A stretch of 64,000 nucleotides of DNA from Chaetorhynchus papuensis (Eukaryota; Chordata; Aves; Passeriformes; Rhipiduridae), in the NCBI GenBank assembly GCA_013396525.1, contig VWYX01000846.1, positions 62,001 to 126,000 on the forward strand, read 5' to 3'. The position numbers and the translations under genes were made by a program. Shown here piece by piece: positions 34,688 to 46,300 of this stretch (position 1 is the stretch's first letter; each line of letters opens with the position of its first letter). A model generated the notes under the pieces. The model ran no database searches and was not told the DNA's origin. It saw only the letters and a list, made by a program, of their open reading frames with translations.

Positions 34688-37600
34688 AATAGATAAAAAA
34701 GAGAAAGCTATTTTTAAGCAAGTTTTACAGGCTTCAGGGTCCTGACTGGATTGTCAGTTCTACTTGCTGTGGAGTGAAACCTGGAGGAGATCCTATTCAT
34801 ACATTTAGCGAGTTTAATCTTAAAAAAAGATGTTCCTAAGAATAGCTTTGACCAATCTCTTTACGTGAGCTGTTACCAAGCAAACAAGGTGGCTGGGAAT
34901 TGATGCAAAGTGTCATTTCTCTGATCAGTCACAGCCAGTTTCTACTTTTGTGTGATTTAGTAATTTTTAAAAATGGAGTTACCTTTTCATTTCTCTTTTA
35001 GGCAATAGCATCAGTACTTTTATTTTATGTAACTGACTTAAGAAAAATTTACAGTGAAAAGGTGATTCTGATGTGTTATCGCTCCCTAATAACTTTTTAA
35101 AATCATAGTGGCTGAGTGCTGCCTGAAAGGACCCGGTATTTTGCATAAATGAAGGAATCTTTAGGAAACTCCACTATCCAGTCTACTCATGGATCTGGAG
35201 CTGAAATCTGGAAGGGTTTCATCTTTCCTGGTGCTTATCTCCCTCTCCCTTAGCAAGATATGAACCAACTACCAGCATCTTGCCAGCAGCACTTTAAAAG
35301 GCAAACAAATGTGTTCAGTCTGCAGAGAATTCAGGTTAGAGGTGCTGGGACAGCCAGGCTGGAGGCTGGGGTGGGGAGGGAGTATCTGCACAGCACCAGC
35401 TTAGCTTTTCTCATCTCAGGTAGCTCAGAGCAGACAGGAGTCTGAAGTGAATGTGATCAGTGCCTTCACCTCGGCCATCCCAGGGTGAAACCCCAGTGTC
35501 TCAGGCTTCTGACAAATCACAGAAATCAAAGCAGCAGCTCCGGTGCTGCCCGGGCTGTGCAGAGCCTTGAAGAGGCTCCAGCTGATACTGATGGAGTTTG
35601 TTAGAGCCACTTCCTCCTCAGGAGTTGCATTTTTCAGAGCAGCTTCTCCTCCCTGCCACACACACACACTAGAAGCTTAGAGCTAAGAGCCCCGGGGCTT
35701 TTTTCCAAGATTCCTTAAGGAATTCATGATCCAGATGCCATCAGTCATTCTGGGCTTTACAGGAGAGATTTCTCTTTTCTGCAGAGAGGGATAGAGTGTT
35801 ATTTGTGGACAGTTAATAAAAGAATGTGATGAAATAATTAACTGTTGCTCTACAGCCTCATTCTTGTGAACTACGAGAAGTGGAGCATCCAGCGACAGAA
35901 AGCTCAGGTAAAATGTTTCTTGAATTCTCCAGCTCAACCCCCCGTTTTTATCTTTGCTTCTCAGTGGAGGAGCCCTCGAGGTACAGAACGTAACAGCCAG
36001 GGGCTCTTGGATGGAGATGGAAAACAGGTCCCACCCAAACTAATGCTGCAAAGCATCTAAAATCTTATCACATTTCATGTTTGGGTCACTTGTGCTGGTG
36101 GCTGACCACACCTGAGTTCATTTTGTTTAATCTCCAGCTCCTCTGGAAAGGCTTTTTGGGAGGGACCAGGAAACTCTTTGAAGAGCCAGGGACATCCTCA
36201 GAGCAGTGAAACCCTGCTCTCCCTGTGCTGTCCCTTTGCAGCCTGGGGAGAGCTGAGGGAGGCAGCATGTACAGCTCACACTGAGCATTTGTGTCTGCTC
36301 TGTTACCTGATTTCTTGAGAACAACCCAGGCAGGGCAAAGCCAGCCTGAATTAGACAGAGGTTCATGGACAGAGTTCACAGTGGTTACTGGCTGTGAGTA
36401 ACCTCAGCCTGTCTGCAAGTAAGAGGAGAACGACTTTATTTGGAAATTCGAGTTGAAAGGAGATTTAGTCATTCTGCTTGATTTGGACTGAGATTTAGGC
36501 ATAATGAGGGCAAAAATGGTGCCAGTTTTGCTGTCTTTTCAGTGCCGAGCTTTCCTGTTTCAGCAGAGAGCTTGGCATTGGCAAGGAGAGAGCAGAGGCT
36601 GAGCTATCCGTGCTTGGCTCCCTGGAATAAAACTCCAGGGATGCAGAAGAAAGGGGCCTCTGATTTAATTCTTCTCACTGGCCTAAGCTTTTTTTTTTAG
36701 GTAGTATTCACTGTGCCTTGTCTGGTAGCCTCTTGCTTTATAACAGATGTGTTTTAGTTTTGGAATTGACCTTTTCAGTCTTTCTTTGGGGGTGCACCTC
36801 ATCACACCACATCTGACCCTGACCTAGGTGAAATCCCACCTCTTCTTTTATCCCAAACTCTGCAAGCCAGCTGCTGATATTGCTGGTTGAAAAGTTCAAA
36901 AGGTACCATGAGAAAGCTTGAATTATTGATGCCACTTTCCTTCCATATACGTGTAATTATCTGCTCTTGGGGCACAGCCCAGCCAGAATCTCTGTCAGAC
37001 TGCACAGCTGGGCAGGCTGGCAAGAACTCTGGAACAGACCCTGGGCTGCATGGAAACAAGGCATGGGAGAGGGAATATGTTACCTTTGCATGGATGTGAC
37101 CTGTGATCCAGGCACTGGGCAGCTCCCTGGAATCTCTGCAGGTACGTTACAAAAATTACTGTGCAGAGTGATAAAAGAAGGGGTTTGAGCTATTTGTGCA
37201 GGGAATGAAAATAGAAACCTAAGAGTTAAATTCCAGGCAGGTCCCTTTAATATTAATGATTGCACTTTCCTCTGTGTGAGTTGGGAGAATCCACTGTGCT
37301 CAGGGAAGACAGACAATTCCCCATTGGTCTTAAAATAGCAACGTGAGCTTTCTGCTCTTCTTTTTATCTGTAGGTTTATGCTGTGATTCTTGACAGCACT
37401 GAGGATCTCCTTTCTCTGATGTGAATTGTTCTCATTGATTCTAAAAAAGGGAGAATGCCATCGAATTGTTCTTTTTCCTGTAGTGATTCAGGTGAAGTTG
37501 GTGTGGTGAGGGGAGCTGGAAAACTGATGAGCGGCATCTTTCACCTGCTGCAGTGTGTCCAGCAGGCAGATGGTCCAGGGCAGTTAATCAGAGCAGGTCT

Positions 37601-40051
37601 GATGTCAAAGGAATTGTTTATATAAGCAGTGATTCATCTTCTCATTCCCAGTAATAACAGTGGTGTTACAAACCAATCTGCTCTAAAACCCCGTCTCTGA
37701 AGAATTGTGAACTTCAGTTTTTCACTTTCTAACCCAGATTCAGTTTGGGGTCCTGTCTTTACAGTGAGTCAAACCAAACTTCTGTGTCTAAGCTCCCTAC
37801 AAATTTGGGCAGTGTTCCTGACCTTCCTTCTCATCCAAGAATTTCAGCATTTTTGTTTTGTGGAAGGCTTTAGCTCTGCAGACACATGACTATCTAGCAA
37901 CAGCACGTAAAAGCAGACTTTTATTTATTATTTTCTCCTGCATTTGGCACTGTAGAGAAGCTGAATCAACTTTAAGCCCCCAGGAGGACAGAATATTAAC
38001 AACTATTCTGTGCTGAGGATTTAGGGTCTAATTCAGCTGCCATTAATCTCAGTAACAAAAGTCTTGTTGCAGGATTTAGAGATCTAGGCCAGGAGTATTG
38101 GGGTATTAAGTGTGGAGGGGGGGCTGAAATGAGGTGACCAGACACCTACACATGATGGAGTCCTGCTCAAAGACAGGGAGGGAAGAGGATTTGGTGTTAA
38201 GAGATGACCTCTGCACTGTGCAGAGTGTCCAAGAGGGTCTGAATAGAGCCAACTCTAGACCAGAACACAAAAAGCAAGTTTAGAGGGAACGCTGGGGCAC
38301 TGATTGTTGAGGAACCCTCAACTGGATGTAACTGCTTTCAGGGCAGCAGCTTTTTGCTTCAGTGTCAGAGTTGCAGCTGGGGGAATGGGAGATGTTGTTT
38401 TACCCCTTTTCAGATTGTTCTGTGGTGCAGAACAGCACAAAATAAGTGGTACAGGAAAGGGACCAACATTTGCAGTGAGACCCTGTGCCTTACACACACC
38501 AAGTGTGCTTTCTTTAGAGCACCAGCCTTCCTGGGCTGTGGAAATCTCAAATGTGGTTTTGCTGCCCTCCTTGGAGTGACTGAGGTGAAACAAACTTTTT
38601 GGTTCACTGAGTTGTTTCTTACAGAGCTGCTCCCATAGTACTGCCATGTGCTTTTTAATGGCCTTTTTTTCAAAATTTATTTTAATAACTTGTAAAGATG
38701 CTTGGACAAGTTTCAGTCTGCAATCAGGTCATAAGATACTATGGAGAGTGGCTGGATTTCCATCTTTCCTGCGGTACTAAATTCTAAAAATTCTCATTCC
38801 TTGTCAGACTTTATAGCAGCTGTAGAGGTTTAAAGTTTTTAAAGCTTGCTGAATTGCAGTCTTGACTGTGTGGTTTTCCCCCATTCCCTGGGGCAGGGAG
38901 AAGCCTGTGGATGGAAGTTCCAAAAACTTTGGCTTGTAGCCTGTGTACAGACACTGCACCCCTGGCCACTGGGGTGCAGGGTCAGAGTGTCAGACAGGTA
39001 AATATATTGTCAGCATCCCATAATAGTCTAAGATCTGACTGGAGGCTTCCAGACACTGGATTTCAGCCTTTAAATAAGTCAGTGCTTGGTGGAGTTAGTA
39101 GGAATCAGTAACAAAATCTTGACTGCTCCATCCTCTGTTACCCACTGACAGAATTTGTAAATCTGTGATGGGTGGAAATTTCTGCCTGTGGAGAATCTGC
39201 AGAATTGGCTGAAAAACAAAGATAAAGGAAAATGAGAAAATGGAGAGAAGGCTTTAACGGAGAAAGAGATGAGAGGACAAAATATGTCATGGAATTTCCC
39301 TGTCCTGTGTGCTGGTTTGTTTGCCCATGACTGGGTAATGTAATCTCCAAGACAGTTCCAAATACCCCCAACAAGAGCCTTTTAACCTTTTTTCTTTGGG
39401 AAGATGTTGCAGACCGATGGGTTTCCTTGCTGTAAGATTTTTCCCTTAATCCCATTCTCCTCATCCACTCACCTCCAAGTTTTCCTTTCTCTGAGCTATC
39501 ATTTCCTTCCAGTTGTGCTCTGTTTTGTGGTTTGGAGTCTTTCCTTGCAGTGCTTGGTGTTGGGAACCCAAACCCAGGCTCTGCCATCAGCACTGCATTC
39601 ACTCACAGGGGCACAAGTGCAGCCTGGAGCCCCAGTGAGATGTCTGAAGCAGCGAGAGGTTGACTCATAAAATAAAGGGTCTGGATAACTGGAAAGGATA
39701 GAAGTGATATTTTGCATCAGCCTGAAAGATCAGGACCAATCCTTTGGGCACTTTTGCATCCTTTATTCCGTGCATGTGATTAGAGGAAAGATAAAGAGAT
39801 AAACAGGTTAACATTTGGGATACTGAGCACTGCCCACGCTGCCAGGCAATGACCGTGCACTCAGGGCAGCTGTGTGGAGGTTGTGGCACGCTGGAGAAGT
39901 GTTTGCTTCTGACATTTCTTTCACATCGATCATTAGATGTGTTCCTCCCTTCTTCAGCACAGAGAAGGTCATTGGAGAAGCAAGAACTGAAATAAAATAA
40001 TCATTCTGTCTTGAACTACAGTGTGTCCAAACCTTTCTCAGCTGTAGGAGA

Positions 40052-40171
40052 TCTTGGACACATGGCCTAGTGGTGGGATTCTTGGGGTGTCCTGTGCAGG
40101 GCCAGGAGTTGGACTTGGATGATCCTGAGGGGTCCCTTCCAGCTCATCATATTCTATGATGATATGATTCT
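40052..40171 (+). mobile_element. CR1 LINE 3'-end fragment
   Basis: The phrases ggccaggagttggacttgga, tgatcctgaggggtcccttc and cagctcatcatattctatga mark a CR1 3' end with its short tail repeats. It lies about 200 bases before the MYO15B giant exon. Confidence 0.9.
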
Positions 40172-40375
40172 AATAAAAGAAGAAAATCAGGGTGATTTGT
40201 GACAAAATAAGCCAGAGATTAACCTGGAGCAGGGCAGTCAGTTTGGCACTGCACAGGCAAGGCTCTGCAAACACTTACTTGGCTCCTCAGAAATGAGGCA
40301 AATTAGTACTCAGGAGCATCTGGCCTCCCTTTGTAGCTCATTTCACAGCAAAATGCACAACGTTTCCTTTCACAG

Positions 40376-43300
40376 GTGAGTCGAGATAAGCCCCCACCTA
40401 CTCCTGAACACTGAGGAAATGCCTCCTTCCCGATCCAAAACTCGGCAGAAAAAAGCTGGAAAAGAGAAGGTGTTCAACTGTGAGAGAAACTCCACAGCAG
40501 AACCAAAGATCCACTGCGGGAAGCGGAGGGAAGGTAAGAGCAGAGGCCAAGTGAAGGGCAAAGAGTCACTGCCTGGACAAGGTGACAGCCTTGGAGAAGA
40601 GCCCTTGAAAATCCAGAGGCTGGGGAGGCCTCAGGAAAGCAAAGAAAATGAGCACAAGAAGTTATTCCGGAGAAAAAGAGCCTGCAGGAGAAATGATAAA
40701 AGTGAATCTGCTCTGGGGAGAAAACATGGAGTGTCCAGGTTGGAGGGGAATAAAGGAAAGGCCTGCAAGCAACGGGAAGTGGCATCAGGGCAGGAGAGTG
40801 AGGACAGCAGTGACAAGGAGGGAAAAGCCATCACAAACAGAAAGAAACAGAGTTTTAAAGAGAGGTGTGGAAAGAGACTTGGTGTTGGTGAAACAAGCAC
40901 TGAGCTGGGGGCTGTAAAGGCTGCCACAGAGCAAGGTGCTGAAGGTTCTTTTCAGAAGCAGAACTTGGCAGAGAAGGCACAGAACCCCAGGGGAAGGCAC
41001 AGAGGGAGTCAGGACTCCAAGGAGACTTCTGAGCAGAAATCAGGTTCTCAATCTCAAGGCAGTACAGCACAGGAAAAAGGTGAGAGGACTGGGAAAAAGC
41101 AAGCTGGAAAACTTACCAGGATTGTCATCACTGAAAGCGAGGATGAAAATATTCCGGAAACCTCAGGTAACTCCTGCTCTGACTCCAGCAGTGAAGGCCA
41201 TGGGACCCACAAAACGGATACAAAGGAGGCTGTGGTGGGCAGCACTTCCAGCAGTGAAGAGCAGAGCAGCTCTGCAGAAGAGAAGAGCAGCTCTTCGGAG
41301 GAAGATGGCAACAGTGAGACAGAAGCTGTGCTCGAAGATCCTCCTGTGAGTGAAAGAGAAGGCTACAAGGAACTGGCTGATGAAAGCAAGGAAGCATCTG
41401 TTGAACCTGAAAGGGAGCAGGTGACCACAGATGGAAAAATTGAATCTGAGGATGAAGGCATTGAATTTGCAGGACTGGAAGCAGAGGAGATGAGGAAGCC
41501 AGACAACATGCTGAGACAACCAGAATGTGCTCCAGCTGAGAGCAGTGAGGCAAATGATCAGTTAAGCACTTCAGGACTCCAAGTTAAGAGTGTTGAGAAC
41601 AGGGAAAATATTGAAGTAGACAAGGAAAATATACTAGAAAATGACGGAGTTGAAGATATGTCGAAAGATGGACACGTGAATTCTGACAGCAGTGGGGAGA
41701 GCAGCACTGCAGAGAACATGGATGAAGTAAAAGAAAACGAACCAGAACCACTCCCCACTGCTGCGAAAGCAAAACTCCACGGTCACCTTAGCAAATATGA
41801 ACAGGAAGAGAAGGTGAATGATGAAGGCAGAGAGCTGCAAAATGGCTCTTTCCTCTCCAGGCAGCAGAGGACATTGAAGGAGAAATCTGGGAAGTGTGAG
41901 ATCCCAGAACAAGGTGAAGAGGCTGGGCATAGACAGAGGGACAGTTCAGACTGCAGCAGGCAGGACCTACCAGCACTGGTGCTTACAAAGAAATGTTCTT
42001 CTCGATCCCAAACCCCCCTCAGTCTGAAAAACCAGCATAAAAACGCTGAGACCAAGATATCACCAAGCCAGAAACCAAATCCTGCCCAGATGGCTTTGGG
42101 AACCAGCTCAGACCTGAACAATGTTGAAAGCATCTGTTCAAAACCCATGACTCTAGAAACTCTCAGTAAACAAAAAGAACCCAACAGAGCTCAGAGTTTT
42201 GGAGAGAAAAGATTAAATGCTTCAAGCTGCTCCACTATTACAAAAACATCATCTGTTGAGCACCTCCTTGGAAAGAAGAAGAAAGTCGGAAGAGTTGTTG
42301 GAAAAGTTAAACAGAGTTCAGGCCAGTCTACGAAGGCAAAAAAAGAGAAAGCAGAGGAAGTGGTTGCAGAGGCACCTTCTGAAACAGAGCCTGTGCACAG
42401 TGGGGAAGGATCCAAGCGCTTGCACACCCATTCTGCTTTTAGAAAAGTCACCAGCTGGCTTGGCCAAAAACCTGCCAAGAAAGCAAGGCTGAAAGCTCGA
42501 CTGCTGAGTGTGGCACGTGCAATTGGTATCTCCAGATGGCTCTTGAAGAAATTTGGGAAGAAGAAGAGGAGCAAACCTTTTGGATTCAGAAGCAGAATGG
42601 CAATCCGGATTCTGAGCACTGCGGGGTGGGTTGGTCCGTCTGGCAAAGCCTTCCCTGGTGCAGCTGGACAGCTGGGGAGGGCTGAGCCGAGGGACAAAGG
42701 ATCTTCTGCTTCCTTAGGGGAGGGGAAAGGTGGTCCTAAAATGGTAGAGGAAGTGGGACACATTGATTTGCCTCCTGGTGATTCCCCTCTTCATGGAACC
42801 AGTTCCTTCCCATGCTTGGATGAGAAGAACGGTGCTATTGATGCCAAGTGTGCTATAGTGTTCCCCAGAGCCCACAGCTTGGTTAAGGCTAAGAACTCCT
42901 TGTCCAGGGGCTTTGGCAATGGTTATTCCCTACAGAAACTGAAATCTCCATCAGAGAGAAAATCTGTCACTCCTGTGCAACAGGGTTGCAGATCCAAATG
43001 TGACCTTCCCAGATCTCTGATGGATCCAAACCAGGGAAACAGTGAGCAGGGCTTCCTCCCACACCTAGAAGAGGAGCCAATTCATACATCAGATTATTGC
43101 AGTGAGGTAGATGTCAAGGAGGGCTCAGGTGTCCTCCAGACTGCAGGATCCGTGGTCAGTCCTTGTGTGCACTGGTCCCAGCAGCAGGGGCAGGGATGTG
43201 ACGCTGCAGCGTGGCTGAACTCCGAGCTGCTGCTGCCACGGCCAACCATCGAGAACCTGAGCAAATGGGCCATGTCCAAGGACCCCCAGCTGGCCAGCAG

Positions 43301-43382
43301 CCGTGTGAGGGTCTGCAAGGACCAGTGGGAGGCAGAAGATGTCGCTGACAACACGCTGGAGATGGAGTTCATGCAGAAACAG
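40376..43382 (+). CDS. MYO15B: MYO15B giant exon (5' UTR 40376-40418, CDS 40419-43382, residues 1-988)
   Basis: The acceptor is cctttcacag/GTGAGT and the donor AAACAG/gtacag; the frame stays open 36 nt past the donor but is not coding there. The ATG at 40419 is the first in frame, with an in-frame TGA at 40377-40379 just inside the exon and G at -3. The encoded extension is highly charged, with an acidic Ser/Glu tract near residues 274-300 (SSSEEQSSSAEEKSSSSEED) and no predicted fold that I can name. Residues about 672-738 stand out: a basic, partly hydrophobic module (RKVTSWLGQKPAKKARLKAR, SRWLLKKFGKKKRSKPFGFR) resembling the LTKKFLLKK and GKKP regions of the MYO15A N-terminus. MYO15A also encodes its extension in one giant exon 2, so the architecture matches. 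Exit is in phase 0. Confidence 0.9.
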
Positions 43383-46300
43383 GTACAGGTGTTGTCCCCA
43401 GTACTGGAATGGAACTGAACTTCCCCTGATTTTCTGTCATGTATCTGTGCATTTCAGGTGTACTTGTGTGAAGAGCACTGTGCAGAAATTGAGGAGATTG
43501 AAGATCTAACCAGACTGGAGTAGGTGTCCTCATTGTCTGCAGCTCATTCAGGTCACAGGGGCTCACTTGCTATCCTGCAAAGGTGGCTTAACAGCAGCAA
43601 ACACATTATAGATCCTTACCTAGATAGGAGAAAATACTTTTTTTCTCTGTGGGAGAAAATAGAATTAATCGGCTGTGTATCATAGCTGAGTAACTGATGC
43701 TCTGCTGAAAAGCTAGGTAAAAGACTGAATTTTAGTATTTAAATTATGGACCTACACTGAACCACTGGGGAGGAGCAGAGGTGCAGAGGGAACTCCTGGC
43801 TGTTATGTAGAGCGTGTCCCCAAGCTCTGCTGCACAGAGAGTGCACATTGAACCTCTGCAGTCACACCCCAGAGACAGCAGCTCAGCCTGGTTAACAGAC
43901 TTCTGTACACTGCATCCCTGGTACTCTGTCTCTCCTGTTAAATGTTCCCAGTCCTGAAATGGGATCTAAAAAAAAACCCCTAAAATGCTTAATGGGAAGG
44001 GGAAATTAGGTTTAGAGGCTGATGTGTCTTCTGTGGTGTAGCAGAAGGACAGAATTGGGAATTTAACATGCCATTCTTATTGTATGAAGTGAGAGGTAAG
44101 AAAGGACAACTTGCAGGAGGAGAGGCACATTTCTATGTTCTTTGCCTACTGACAAGGTCATCTGTGGCTTTAGTGGCTCCTGTTGCCTTCAGCTGTGAAA
44201 AATTCAGGTCCTACATCTTTAAGAGCTGTTAAACCATTGATTCACTGCTTTTGTTGAAAGAGAAGCTCCCTGACACTGCTTCTCACACATCCTCCCCTCC
44301 TGCCATCCTGTTGAGATAAACACCTGTAAAGGCTGTGCGAGGAGCTGTGATCACACGGGGGAAGTTCTGAGCTTTGAATGCTCCTTTCTTTGATGTGTTT
44401 AATCCTGGAGATGTTGGAACCACATGAAGGCAGCGAAGAGTTTCAGTCCCAGCTCCCCACAAAATCCTCAATCCCCATATGGGCCATTCACTTGGACTCA
44501 ATGATTCCTGTAGGTCCCTTCCAATTCAGAATATTCTGTGATCCTTGGGAGGGAAGAAAGGTTAATAATTAGTATTAACACATGCAAGTGAAGCTTGTGG
44601 CTGACGAGTCATTTCCTCTGTTTGTAGGGAAGTCTGTGAGAGCTCAGTCCTGCTGTGCCTGAAGAAGAGGTTCCATCGCAATCTCATTTACGTATGGATA
44701 GTGATGTTTGGCTTGGTTTTCTTCAGAGCTTATTCATTCTGAACAATGAGCTTTAAGAGAAAATAATTTATATTATGCCATCAAGCTTTAATAATGCACC
44801 AAGTATCTCACTCATTGCTGGGAACAATTATAAAAAGGATACTCACACAGCTTTTGCTCAGAAATCTGGTAGCGTGAAATATTTGGGGTAAAACCTGAAT
44901 GTTCCAGAGTTTCTCTGTAATTCTGGTGTTTGTTGCCAACCTGAGAGCTACTTGGGCTCCTTTTTAGCTTCAGCTGCTCCTAGTGGAACTCACCTATTTT
45001 AGTAAAGACGTTCTGAGTTAAAAATTGTGGATCTCAAGAAGAAACCTTAGAGTTTCTGTGAACATTTCACAGTCTTGCAGTCCAGATCTGGTTCTGGATG
45101 CTTAATTGTTCTCTTTTCCATTTACTGGCTCAGGTGTTCAAACCTGTGCCTGTAATTTCCTGTAGAGCTTGGAGAATAGACAGTGGCCAGAGAAGATGAC
45201 CACAGACCAGTGAGTGCTCACTTATCCCAAATTATTAATGACAGAGATTTGAAAATGACCACCACTGAAAAGCTGTGCCCTGGATAAGTTGGCACTATAG
45301 TCAGAATAAACAATATTCCTTTAAAGGGAATTTCTATATTTGTATTAATATATGCATTCAGCTGCATTCCTCATTCAGAAAATTCTAAGAAGCCACCAGA
45401 TTTTTTCCCCTTTCTTATTTTTGTCCTAGACTTACATTGGGCAAATTTTGATTTCTGTGAATCCTTTCAAAGACCTCAGTATCTACTCCGAAGATGTGGC
45501 TGCCGAGTACCAGCAAGGGACTCTCTCAAGAAATGCCCCGTATGTTTCTTTTTCTCAAATAACTCTCTAAGCCCTGTTCTGATTGTGCTCCAGAAAGCAC
45601 TTTATTTCCCTCCAGTTCTCTGGTAGAACGGATTCATTCTCTGGATGAATGTCACAGGAAGTTAACAGCCCATTTGGCAAAGCTGTAGCTGCTTGGGCCT
45701 GTAATTCTACAGAGCTAAAGTTCATCCCTGGAAGTGTCCAAGGCCAGGCTGGACAGGGCTTGGAAAAATCAGGTCTAGTGGAAGTCATCCCTGTCCATGG
45801 CAGAGGAATGAGATGGTCTTTAAGGTCCCTCCAACCCAAACCATTCTGTGATTTTTAGGTCAAGTTTCTTTGATCAAGACACTGGCCCATCTCTGATGTA
45901 GATCCCTGATGAGGAACCTCTCGGTGCTGCACTTGAGGTAGAAATGCGGGGTCAGTAAACAGGGGTTCTTTCTGTCCATCCAGACACATCTTTGCCATAG
46001 CAGAGATGGCCTACACGCTGTCCCAGTCGTCAGGGCAGGAGCAGTGTGTCGTCATCAGGTAGGAAGGGAAGGGCTTTGTTGAAGGCCCTTTAATTTCTTT
46101 GTGTAAAGCTTCCACTTTTGTGTTTCCCTGTCTGTAAGTTGATCCTTGTGGCTCTTCCGTGAGGGCTGCCAGGGGACAACCTGAACAAGGAGGATTTTTA
46201 TTTCACTCTGTGTGGATACAGTTTGAATTTAGTTTCACTTCACTTCAGAGCAGTGGGAGAGAAGGAGTCTGGCATTCCCCAGGGGAATCCTATTTGAGCC

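Larger units (their letters stand above)
27570..40375 (+). other. Gap between LLGL2 and the MYO15B giant exon (12.8 kb)
   Basis: No gene is recognisable on either strand. The segment must contain the MYO15B 5' exon(s), because 40374-40375 is an acceptor AG. It also holds a T24 tract (29881), a short ATG repeat (30465), a G-rich run (34670-34687) and a CR1 end (40052-40171). Weak exon-like stretches at 27597-27677 and 35856-35908 are discussed as findings. The open frames in it (for example 33905-34321 + and 39138-39602 -) resemble no family I know. Confidence 0.7.

Noticed and set aside
39138..39602. 154-residue open frame on the minus strand in the gap
   Set aside because: It has no recognisable domain, no splice or promoter context and no similarity I know. 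It is consistent with chance in about 13 kb of non-coding DNA.
42191..42763. 190-residue minus-strand open frame inside the MYO15B giant exon
   Set aside because: It is the antisense shadow of the Lys/Glu/Ser-rich coding exon, and its Leu/Pro/Phe-rich translation is the expected complement. The same holds for the other antisense frames at 40474-41930.
43383..43418. Continuation of the giant-exon frame to a stop after VQVLSPVLEWN
   Set aside because: The gtacag donor at 43383 and the in-phase exon at 43458 fit the class XV head start. The extension is intronic.
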